Assembly: GCF_013410665.1 (NCBI RefSeq)
Contig: NZ_JACCFM010000001.1
Coordinates: forward strand, 3,472,001-3,536,000
Source: Leifsonia psychrotolerans
GTDB lineage: Bacteria; Actinomycetota; Actinomycetes; Actinomycetales; Microbacteriaceae
Direction of reading: 5' to 3'
Length of the DNA stretch: 64,000 nucleotides
Within the stretch, counting starts at the first letter, position 1, and every line of letters begins with the position of its first letter. A model generated the notes under the pieces. It was given only the letters and a program-made list of their open reading frames with translations, ran no database searches and was not told the origin of the DNA. Of this stretch, positions 1-7,409 are shown one piece after another. A program made the position numbers and the translations under genes.

Positions 1-1662
1 GTACTGCCCGTCATCTTCTTTTCGGGGGGAGTCCAAGGCGCCAGAAACACCACTGACGTCGCGGCCGATGCGCCGCCGCCGCCGGCACCATCACGATGGC
101 GGCCCTTCCTGGTGATCGGCGGGCTGGTGGTGAGCTTCAGCATCTTCACGCTCGTCGGCTCGCTCATTCTGACCTTGCTGCACCTGCCGCAGGATGTGCT
201 GCGTTGGGCCGGTCTGATCGTGCTTATCCTCATCGGTATCGGCTTGATCATCCCGAAGTTCGAGGCCATCCTCGAGAAGCCGTTCTCCTGGATCCCGCAG
301 CGCAACGTCGGCACCGAGCGCGGCGGGTTCCTGCTTGGACTCGCGCTCGGTGCGGTCTACGTTCCGTGCGCCGGTCCCGTGCTCGCTGCTATCACGGTCG
401 CCGGATCAACCGGCAAGATCGGCCCTGAAACCGTGGTGCTCACCGTCACGTTCGCCTTTGGTGCCGCAATTCCGCTGCTGGTCTTCGCGCTGGCCGGTCG
501 TCGCGTGGCCGAACGGGTCAAGGCATTTCGTCAGCACCAGCGCGGCATCCGCATCACCGGTGGCATCGTCATGATCGCCCTGGCGATCGGCCTGGTCTAC
601 AACGTTCCGGCCGCGTTGCAAGCGCTCATTCCCGACTACACGAGCTCGCTTCAGAATCAATTCAGCAACTCGAAGCAGGTCACCCAGGCCCTCGATCTCG
701 GTGGTCTCGTGACCGACGAGAACAAGAATCTCTCGAAGTGCACCCCGGGTGCCACCGAGTTGGAGAGTTGCGGAATTGCGCCTCCTCTGGCGGGCATCCA
801 GCAATGGTTCAACACTCCGAACGATGCCCCGATCTCTCTCGCTCAGGAGAGCGGCAAAGTCGTGCTCGTCGATTTCTGGGCGTACTCCTGCATCAACTGC
901 CAGCGGTCGATTCCGCACCTGGTGGCCTGGAACAAGGCCTACAAGAACCTCGGCCTCGAGATCATCGGAGTGCACGCGCCCGAATATGCGTTTGAGAAGG
1001 TTCCCGCCAATGTCATGGCCGGTGCCAAGGATTTCGGCATCACCTACCCGGTGGCGCTGGATAACAACCTCGCCACCTGGACGAACTATCGCAACCAGTA
1101 CTGGCCGGCTCACTACCTGATCGACACGTCAGGCACCGTGCGCAACATCCAGTTTGGAGAGGGAAACTATTCGAGCACTGAGAAGCTCATCCGTGAACTG
1201 CTGGTGCAAGCGAACCCGAGCGTGAAGCTGCCGCCGGCCACCGAAGTTGCGGACGCCACCCCGACCGAGGCCACGACACCCGAGACTTTTCTGGGCACGA
1301 CGAAGCAGGTGAACTACGGCGGCAGCGAGAAGTACTCGACGCTGACAACGGCGTTCACGGTGCCGTCGAAGCTGCCGAAGAACTCATTCGCACTGGACGG
1401 CAAATGGACCCTCGGCACGCAATCGATCACGCCGACGGATGCCGCGGCCCAGGTAGTCCTGAACTACTCGGCGCGCGACGTGATGATGGTGCTTTCTGGA
1501 ACGGGGACGGTGAGCTACACGACCGGTGGCGTCACAAAGACGTTCGACGTGACAGGGACGCCGAACGCGTATCCGTTGCTCTCGACCAAGGACGTCGGGT
1601 CCGGTACCCTCACCGTGACGCTGTCACCCGGCCTCACCGCCTACTCGTTCACCTTCGGATAA
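1..1662 (+). CDS. dipZ: DipZ-type CcdA/thioredoxin thiol-disulfide protein (5' partial)
   Basis: The reading frame is open to the first base, so the N-terminus (including the first CcdA cysteine segment) lies outside the window. The visible 553 residues show about five hydrophobic helices of the CcdA membrane transporter, with the conserved VPCAGPVL segment at nt 352-381. A thioredoxin/TlpA domain follows, with the redox motif C-I-N-C at nt 889-900 (window residues 297-300), and then a beta-rich C-terminal carbohydrate-binding-like domain, the order known from mycobacterial DipZ. The family carries reducing power across the membrane to extracytoplasmic thiol proteins such as cytochrome c maturation factors. 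No other cytochrome c maturation gene is visible here. Family call firm; the substrate is inferred. Confidence 0.9.
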   Translation, partial: VLPVIFFSGGVQGARNTTDVAADAPPPPAPSRWRPFLVIGGLVVSFSIFTLVGSLILTLLHLPQDVLRWAGLIVLILIGIGLIIPKFEAILEKPFSWIPQRNVGTERGGFLLGLALGAVYVPCAGPVLAAITVAGSTGKIGPETVVLTVTFAFGAAIPLLVFALAGRRVAERVKAFRQHQRGIRITGGIVMIALAIGLVYNVPAALQALIPDYTSSLQNQFSNSKQVTQALDLGGLVTDENKNLSKCTPGATELESCGIAPPLAGIQQWFNTPNDAPISLAQESGKVVLVDFWAYSCINCQRSIPHLVAWNKAYKNLGLEIIGVHAPEYAFEKVPANVMAGAKDFGITYPVALDNNLATWTNYRNQYWPAHYLIDTSGTVRNIQFGEGNYSSTEKLIRELLVQANPSVKLPPATEVADATPTEATTPETFLGTTKQVNYGGSEKYSTLTTAFTVPSKLPKNSFALDGKWTLGTQSITPTDAAAQVVLNYSARDVMMVLSGTGTVSYTTGGVTKTFDVTGTPNAYPLLSTKDVGSGTLTVTLSPGLTAYSFTFG

Positions 1663-1687
1663 GCGCGGCTTTCGCCCCAGAGCGCAG

Positions 1688-1722
1688 AACGGCGCCATCC
1701 GGAACATCCGGATGGCGCCGTT
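1688..1722. terminator. Bidirectional hairpin between dipZ and the GH16 gene
   Basis: A perfect inverted repeat with 16-base arms (1688-1703 and 1707-1722) and a 3-base loop lies between two convergent genes. Short A and T stretches flank the arms, so it can act as a terminator on both strands. Confidence 0.8.
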
Positions 1723-1741
1723 TCGATCGGGCGAAGACGAC

Positions 1742-3382
1742 CTAGCCCTGGTAGGCCCAGGTGCGCACGTAATCGACCTGGAAGTCGAGGTTCTGCGTCC
1801 AGTCCTTGTGGGCCGGGTCAGGCAGTCCCCAGTACTTTTCCGACGGTCCGACGTGCAGGTTCAAACGCATGTGCAGGGGCGAACCGAAGTACTTCGCGTT
1901 CCAGAGATTCGGGCTCGCCGCCGGCGTCGTGGTCATGATCTTCTTGCCATCGATGATGATCGAGGCGTAACTCGGCGTGAGCTCGAAGGCGAAGGTGTGG
2001 AACCCATCCCAGATCGGAGTGGGGGCCCCGAAGTCAGAGTGGTGCCAGATGTACTTCTCGTTCCCGGCACCGGAGGTTTGGGTGTGCACAGTGGTGGTGG
2101 CGGTGTTGATGCGCTGGCCACCCGGGGCTGCCTTATCGTTGTAGCCCCAGGCCTCCATCATGTCGATCTCACCGGACTGCGAGTTGCGCAGCCAGAATGC
2201 GGCGAGGGCGCCGTAGGTCTTCGGGCCGGTCGGAACCTTGGCCTTCATCTCCCAGCGTCCGTACTGCTGACCCTTCGACACATCGCCGGGACGCAGTGAA
2301 CGCTGGTCCATGTACGCGGTCTTGTGCCAGAGCTCGGTCGGTCCGGTCTGGTTCGCCGGACGGATGACGGGGGTGTCGAGCCAGGTGGCCTTCAGGTGAG
2401 CAACGCCGTTGGCGTCAACAGAGACCTGGTCTTTGCTGGGTACGGCTGCGTCGAACAGGAGCCCCAGGTCGCTGCGGTCACGCACGTTCCATTTGGTGGG
2501 GTCGATGGCTGGCTTCTTCGACGTCGGATCGACATAGTCGAACTCGTCACGCCAACTCGGCGCTCCCCAGCCGGGGATGTTTCCCGTCGAGGACTCGGGC
2601 TGTTCGGGAGCCGGAGCCACCGGAACTTTCGTCGGAGTCGGAGCCGGCGTTGCCGTCGGTGTGGACGTGGGCTTCGGCGTGGGCGTGGGCGCGGCCGGGG
2701 TGGTCGGTGTGGGGGTGGGAACGGCCGCAGTGGAGCGAACCATTGTAAGTTGCGCGTCAAACGTCGAATTAGGGGTGTTCCGCCAGTTGGACTGCACCTG
2801 TACAGAGATGAGATTGGAGCCGGCCTTGAGCGCTGACGCAGGAATCGTCGCCGTCACTTTGGCAGCCTGAGCTGCCGTGCTCTGCGGGGCAGCAGTCGCA
2901 TAGCTGGTGTCTTTGATCGTGCCGGTGGGAAGATTCTTGCGAACGACTTCCTTTCCGTTCACGTAGACAATGACTCCGTCATCGGCCCAGGTGGTGAGCG
3001 CAACTCCAGCGGCCGGCACCTCCGGGAGAGTGAAACTCTTCTGGAAATAACTGGCGAGAGGCTTCGTCGCGAAGCTGTTCTTCAGTGTCGTGCCGAGCGG
3101 CCCAGCGTTGGTGCCGAAGCCGAGGGGCGCTTTGCCGGCGGCCCAGCCGGCCACTTTCGAGGACGTCCAGGTTGCGGCGGGTGCCGACGTGCCACGGAAG
3201 TAGGACCAGTCAGCACTGCCAAAGCCAATAAGAGTGGTCGTGCTGTTGGTCGCGGCAGAAGCTGCAGCCTTCGGTGCGGTGGCCCGGGGGGATGGCGCAG
3301 CGGTCGCCGCCGCGGTGGGAATGAGAACGGCGCCGACGAGGGCGCCGACTATGAGCATGGGGGTAAGAATTTTGGTGCGCAC
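1742..3382 (-). CDS. Secreted GH16-family beta-glucanase-like hydrolase with N-terminal beta-rich module
   Basis: A 546-residue protein with a Sec signal peptide (about residues 1-29, ending in an A-x-A type site). A beta-sandwich-like module (about 50-215) is followed by a Pro/Thr-rich linker (about 218-265) and a C-terminal GH16 domain (about 275-545). The catalytic signature E-I-D-M-M-E is at residues 405-410, with Glu405 the expected nucleophile and Glu410 the acid/base. GH16 enzymes cut beta-1,3 or mixed beta-glucans, agarose or related polymers; the exact substrate cannot be read from sequence. The N-terminal module is clearly related to two modules in the secreted protein at 22774-26490 (shared pattern: DDGV-VYVNG-E, then N-P-G, A-AP--TAA). 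This suggests that both proteins bind the same glycan or surface. Start: ATG at 3382, directly before the signal peptide. Confidence 0.88.
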   Translation of the reverse strand: MRTKILTPMLIVGALVGAVLIPTAAATAAPSPRATAPKAAASAATNSTTTLIGFGSADWSYFRGTSAPAATWTSSKVAGWAAGKAPLGFGTNAGPLGTTLKNSFATKPLASYFQKSFTLPEVPAAGVALTTWADDGVIVYVNGKEVVRKNLPTGTIKDTSYATAAPQSTAAQAAKVTATIPASALKAGSNLISVQVQSNWRNTPNSTFDAQLTMVRSTAAVPTPTPTTPAAPTPTPKPTSTPTATPAPTPTKVPVAPAPEQPESSTGNIPGWGAPSWRDEFDYVDPTSKKPAIDPTKWNVRDRSDLGLLFDAAVPSKDQVSVDANGVAHLKATWLDTPVIRPANQTGPTELWHKTAYMDQRSLRPGDVSKGQQYGRWEMKAKVPTGPKTYGALAAFWLRNSQSGEIDMMEAWGYNDKAAPGGQRINTATTTVHTQTSGAGNEKYIWHHSDFGAPTPIWDGFHTFAFELTPSYASIIIDGKKIMTTTPAASPNLWNAKYFGSPLHMRLNLHVGPSEKYWGLPDPAHKDWTQNLDFQVDYVRTWAYQG

Positions 3383-3707
3383 TACTGCCTAACGTTACGT
3401 ATGGAATGTCCGTCGCTCGGCCCAATGGTTTTCAGGCAAGAGGGAAGCCACGGTACGCGAGCATTTCTGCAAAACTACTGTGCCGATCCGGCGAACTCTG
3501 GCCACACGCACGCCAAAACGAGAATTATTTTCATTTTTTTTGCATTGATCACTCGTGACGATCACTATTACTGCGTCGAGCGCCCGGGGGCGGCCCTTTT
3601 CGGCGTGTCGAAAAACTTTGTCGGTGCACCGGGCCAGGCGTTCACCGCAGCCGATGCCGTCGTTGCCGCCCACGAAGAGCATCAGGGACCGCGGGTAGAG
3701 TTGGGCA
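3383..3707. other. Divergent intergenic region between GH16 gene and recQ
   Basis: 325 bases without a convincing gene. It must hold the promoters of both divergent genes. The middle (about 3520-3560) is unusually AT-rich, with a run of eight T, followed by TGATC-9 bases-GATCA (about 3546-3564), which could be an operator. No factor can be named. Confidence 0.4.
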
Positions 3708-5774
3708 ATGACTTCGAACCCTGAAACGCCGTGGCACCCTGACGACGTTTCGGCACCCGATGACGTCGATTTCTTCGAGCAGTTCGGCCCGCCGCCCGAA
3801 GAATACGACGCTCCGCCGCCCCCCTCGGAATATGACTATGCGGCGTCTTCTGGTGCCGGATTTACCGGCGCGGCATCCGGTTCTGCACCACGGACCCGGC
3901 CCAACCCGGCTCCGATTCGACCGGCATCGGCGAAGTTCGCCACCGCCGCCGAAGCGCTACACACAGTCTTCGGCTACGACTCATTCCGGGGCGAACAGGC
4001 CGCGATCATCGACCAGCTCATCGGCGGCGGCGATGCGGTCGTGCTCATGCCCACCGGCGGCGGCAAGAGCCTCTGTTACCAGATTCCGTCGCTGGTGCGC
4101 GAGGGAACCGGCGTCGTCGTCTCCCCGCTGATCGCACTCATGCAGGATCAGGTCGATGCGCTCACCGCGGTTGGCGTGCGCGCAGCGTTCCTCAACTCGA
4201 GCCAGGACGCTCTCACCCGCGGTGCGGTCGAACGCGACTACCTCTCCGGTAACCTCGACCTGCTCTACGTCGCGCCGGAGCGACTCTCGTCCGAAGGCAC
4301 CAAACAGTTCCTCGCACGTGGAAAGATCGCGCTCTTCGCCATCGACGAGGCCCACTGTGTGTCGCAATGGGGTCATGACTTCCGCCCCGACTACCTGGCT
4401 CTCTCCGAGCTCGCCGACCGCTGGCCCGACGTGCCGCGCATCGCGCTCACCGCGACCGCGACTGATGCCACACACAAGGAAATCACGTCCCGACTACAGC
4501 TTGAGTCGGCCGAGCACTTCGTCGCCAGCTTCGATCGCCCGAACATCCAGTACCGCATCGTCACTAAAGCCGAGCCACGCAAGCAGCTACTCAGTTTCAT
4601 CAAGACCGAGCATCCGGATGACGCGGGGATTGTCTACGCGCTCAGCCGAAAGTCGGTCGAGGCCACGGCCGAATTCCTGCAAGCCAGCGGCCTCAATGCC
4701 CTGCCCTACCACGCCGGCCTCGACGCGCGCGTGCGCGCCCGCAACCAGGCCCGTTTTTTGCGCGAAGATGGCGTGATCATTGTCGCCACGATCGCATTCG
4801 GTATGGGCATCGATAAGCCCGACGTGCGCTTCGTTGCCCACATTGACTTGCCAAAGAGCGTCGAGGGGTACTACCAAGAGACCGGTCGTGCCGGCCGCGA
4901 TGGCCTGCCGTCGACAGCGTGGCTCACCTACGGCCTGCAAGACGTCGTGCAACAGCGCCGTATGATCGACGAATCGCCCGGCGACCTCGCCCACCGCCGC
5001 AAGCTCTCGGCGCACCTCGATGCCATGCTCGCGCTCTGCGAGACCGTGCACTGTCGCCGGGTCAATCTGCTGCGCTACTTCGGTCAGACGAGCGAACCCT
5101 GCGGCAACTGCGACACCTGTCTCACCCCGCCCGAGGCGTGGGACGGCACCGTACCGGCACAGAAGCTCCTCTCCACAATTGTGCGCCTGGCTCGCGAACG
5201 CAACCAGCGTTTCGGCGCCGGCCACCTCGTCGACATCTTGCGGGGCAAGGTCACGCCACGCGTCACCCAGCACGGGCACGACCAGCTGTCGACCTGGTCG
5301 ATCGGCGCCGACCTGAGCGATCAGCAGTGGCGTGGCGTTGTGCGCCAGCTGCTGGCGCAGGGGTTCCTCGCGACGCAGGGCGAATACGGCATTCTGGTGC
5401 CGACGGATGCTGCGGCCGAGGTTCTCGGCGGGCGTCGCACCGTGGAGTTGCGCCACGAACCCGAACGCGCAGAACGGCCCGCCCGTGCGGCCAAGACCGC
5501 GGGTCGGTCAAAGGCCGCAGCAGCCGATCTGTCGCCGGCGCAGGAAGAACTTTTCGAAGCGCTCCGCATGTGGCGCTCGGCGGAGTCGCGCGAGCAGGGC
5601 GTTCCGGCCTACATCGTCTTCGGCGACGCAACGTTGATTGCCGTCGCTCAGGCTCAGCCAGAGACACTGGCCGATCTCGACGGAATCTCGGGAATCGGCG
5701 CGAAGAAACTCGAGTCGTACGGGCAGAAGGTCATTGACGTCGTGGCGGCGGGGGCGTTCGTTCCGGCGCAGTAA
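3708..5774 (+). CDS. recQ: ATP-dependent DNA helicase RecQ
   Basis: A 688-residue superfamily 2 helicase that unwinds DNA 3' to 5' in recombination and replication-fork repair. Walker A is T-G-G-G-K-S with Lys120, and the DEAH box starts at Asp213. The zinc-binding cysteine cluster of the RecQ C-terminal domain is visible as C-R-R-V through C-G-N-C-D-T-C around residues 450-475. A winged-helix region and an HRDC domain (about residues 600-680) follow. The protein begins with about 70 extra residues rich in Asp, Glu, Pro and Tyr, absent from standard RecQ and probably disordered. ATG at 3708 is the first in-frame start; a weak Shine-Dalgarno leaves the exact start open, but the acidic extension stays in frame with typical codon use. 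Confidence 0.95.
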   Translation: MTSNPETPWHPDDVSAPDDVDFFEQFGPPPEEYDAPPPPSEYDYAASSGAGFTGAASGSAPRTRPNPAPIRPASAKFATAAEALHTVFGYDSFRGEQAAIIDQLIGGGDAVVLMPTGGGKSLCYQIPSLVREGTGVVVSPLIALMQDQVDALTAVGVRAAFLNSSQDALTRGAVERDYLSGNLDLLYVAPERLSSEGTKQFLARGKIALFAIDEAHCVSQWGHDFRPDYLALSELADRWPDVPRIALTATATDATHKEITSRLQLESAEHFVASFDRPNIQYRIVTKAEPRKQLLSFIKTEHPDDAGIVYALSRKSVEATAEFLQASGLNALPYHAGLDARVRARNQARFLREDGVIIVATIAFGMGIDKPDVRFVAHIDLPKSVEGYYQETGRAGRDGLPSTAWLTYGLQDVVQQRRMIDESPGDLAHRRKLSAHLDAMLALCETVHCRRVNLLRYFGQTSEPCGNCDTCLTPPEAWDGTVPAQKLLSTIVRLARERNQRFGAGHLVDILRGKVTPRVTQHGHDQLSTWSIGADLSDQQWRGVVRQLLAQGFLATQGEYGILVPTDAAAEVLGGRRTVELRHEPERAERPARAAKTAGRSKAAAADLSPAQEELFEALRMWRSAESREQGVPAYIVFGDATLIAVAQAQPETLADLDGISGIGAKKLESYGQKVIDVVAAGAFVPAQ

Positions 5775-5810
5775 CAGCGCCCGCGCGTCGCCCTTCCCGC
5801 GCGTCCCTCC

Positions 5811-5974
5811 GTCCCGTTGGTCGAGCGGTCCCGTTGGTCGAGCCTGTCGAGACCCTGCACCCCCCCGTCCCGTTGGTCGAGCCTGTCGAGACCCCGCAAC
5901 CCCCCGTCCCGTTGGTCGAGCCTGTCGAGACCCTGCAACCCCCCGTCCCGTTGGTCGAGCCTGTCGAGACCCCG
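5811..5974. repeat. 39-bp tandem repeat array downstream of recQ
   Basis: Four nearly identical units start at 5828, 5867, 5906 and 5945 (exact 39-base period). They are preceded by a truncated unit at 5811-5827. Each unit has a core GTTGGTCGAGCCTGTCGAG and a C-rich spacer. The core contains paired TCGA blocks and could fold. The array fills the space between the convergent recQ and YdeI-like genes. There are no variable spacers, so it is not a CRISPR. Confidence 0.95.
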
Positions 5975-5988
5975 TTTCGTCCGCCGGT

Positions 5989-6573
5989 TTACGGCTTTCG
6001 TGGATAGATGGTTTCACCGCGGCCGAGCATTCCGACGTACTCGGCGATCTTTCGCGCCCGTGTCTCAGCCCGCTTCACGTTCGCGATTCGGAAGAGAATG
6101 GCGTAGCGGTTGGTGCTGTCGAGGTTCTCAAACACGGCGGTTGCCTCGGGTGCAGCGGCGAGGGCAACGGTCAAGTCGTCGGGCACCTGAATGGTGGATG
6201 CGGGTGCATACGCGGCCTGCCAACGCCCATCGGCCTTCGCACGCTCAACCTCTGCCAGCCCGGCCGGCATCATGCGGCCCGACTTGATCAAGGTCGTCGC
6301 CCGCTCGGTATTGATCTGTGACCAGATGCTTCGGGTTCTGCGCGGCGTGAACAGCTGCAGATAATGGGTCTCGTCGAGTCCCGTGCGCCGCCCGTCGATC
6401 CAACCGAAGCAGAGCGCCGTTTCGACAGCTTCCGCATATGTCACGCTCGGCAACGCGCTGCCCTTTCGGGCAATGGCGATCTGCACCCCGGGGGAGTCGG
6501 TGCCGTTTACTGCGAGCCAGCCCGACCAATCGTTCTCGTCAGCGAAATAGATGATGTCGCGTTCCACGGCCAT
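5989..6573 (-). CDS. YdeI/OmdA-family protein
   Basis: A 194-residue soluble protein with the features of the YdeI/OmpD-associated family: an N-terminal W-x-x-W-L segment, the conserved A-L-C-F-G-W-I-D-G motif, then F-T-P-R-R and W-S. Its C-terminal helix pattern R-A-E-T-R-A-R-K-I is also typical. The biochemical role of the family is not settled; in Bacillus, YdeI has been linked to resistance to antimicrobial peptides. The ATG at 6573 is chosen because it overlaps the stop of the upstream DUF1697 gene by one base (TGATG). That implies translational coupling of the two; an open frame continues further upstream but lies inside the DUF1697 gene. Confidence 0.8.
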   Translation of the reverse strand: MAVERDIIYFADENDWSGWLAVNGTDSPGVQIAIARKGSALPSVTYAEAVETALCFGWIDGRRTGLDETHYLQLFTPRRTRSIWSQINTERATTLIKSGRMMPAGLAEVERAKADGRWQAAYAPASTIQVPDDLTVALAAAPEATAVFENLDSTNRYAILFRIANVKRAETRARKIAEYVGMLGRGETIYPRKP

Positions 6574-7097
6574 CACCGCACCAGCTTCCGCAGGGTGCGC
6601 AGATTGCGGGTCGTCGTGGTCGCCTTGTGCTTGGCACGAGCGGTCTCTTTCGCGAAGACGCTGCCGAGTGTGTTTCCACGTTCGACCGTCCAATAGATCA
6701 CGCCCTCGCCCGGCCTAATGCTCTCGAGATTCGCATCGAGCGTTCCTTGCCACCCCAACAATTCGGTGGCCAGCGCGTGGTCAAGTGTGAAGATCACATA
6801 CGGATGCCAACCCTCCCGCTCAGCCTCAAACGGAAAATCCTTGATGATGCGGTGGATCGTGTCGATGTCGAGCACGTGAACCCAGGCCTCGTAACCGAAC
6901 CGCTCGCGAAGCGCGTTCTCGATTCGCGGCTTCAGGTGTGGCGGGGTACTTGCTGAGTCGAACAGCACGTTGCCACTGGCCAACACGGTCTTCACGTTTT
7001 CGAGGCCGAGCCCCGTGAAAAGTGCTGCGACATCCGCCATCTTCATGGTGATGCCGCCCACGTTCACGCCACGCAAAAGTGCCACATATCGGGTCAT
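6573..7097 (-). CDS. DUF1697 protein
   Basis: A 174-residue cytosolic protein beginning with Y-V-A-L-L-R-G-V-N-V-G-G and continuing with T-V-L-A-S-G-N-V, the hallmark of DUF1697. No enzymatic activity is established for the family. It is the first gene of a two-gene minus-strand unit with the YdeI-like gene, which overlaps it by one base. The pairing of DUF1697 and YdeI-type proteins suggests a shared function, but nothing in the sequence says which. ATG at 7097 is the natural start of the family motif. Confidence 0.85.
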   Translation of the reverse strand: MTRYVALLRGVNVGGITMKMADVAALFTGLGLENVKTVLASGNVLFDSASTPPHLKPRIENALRERFGYEAWVHVLDIDTIHRIIKDFPFEAEREGWHPYVIFTLDHALATELLGWQGTLDANLESIRPGEGVIYWTVERGNTLGSVFAKETARAKHKATTTTRNLRTLRKLVR

Positions 7098-7409
7098 GAA
7101 GTGAGGCTACCGGCACCGTCCGACAATTGCTCCGAGGCTTCGCGCACCTTCTCGCGGTGTGCGCACGCTGGAGCCTGCGCCTGCCGGGCTACCCTGCGCG
7201 ACGGATTCGTCCACGGCTGGGCTGGCCCCGCGAGGGGCGGAACTCTGGAGGTAATCTACGCGGCTTGCGCGCCTGAATGGAGGAAACCTACAGAACGAAT
7301 GCCGCGCCCGGCATGCTTCTTTGTCGGCCTCTCACGCAGCATTTCCGGCGCGTCAGGCACAGACCTAACGTTATGAGACCACAGCCAGCGTGAGAGAAGA
7401 GGACCAACG
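7098..7409. other. Intergenic region upstream of the acyl-CoA dehydrogenase
   Basis: 312 bases between divergent genes. No supported gene was found. A purine-rich ribosome-binding stretch (GAGAGAAGAGG) sits just before the ATG at 7410. Promoters for both sides must lie here but no convincing -35/-10 pair stands out. Confidence 0.4.

Noticed and set aside
3395..3724. Small open frames in the GH16-recQ gap
   Set aside because: Both strands have frames of about 100 codons, but neither has a ribosome-binding site or familiar composition, and they lie across the AT-rich promoter zone.
5811..5974. CRISPR array
   Set aside because: Units repeat head to tail with no variable spacers and no cas gene is near.
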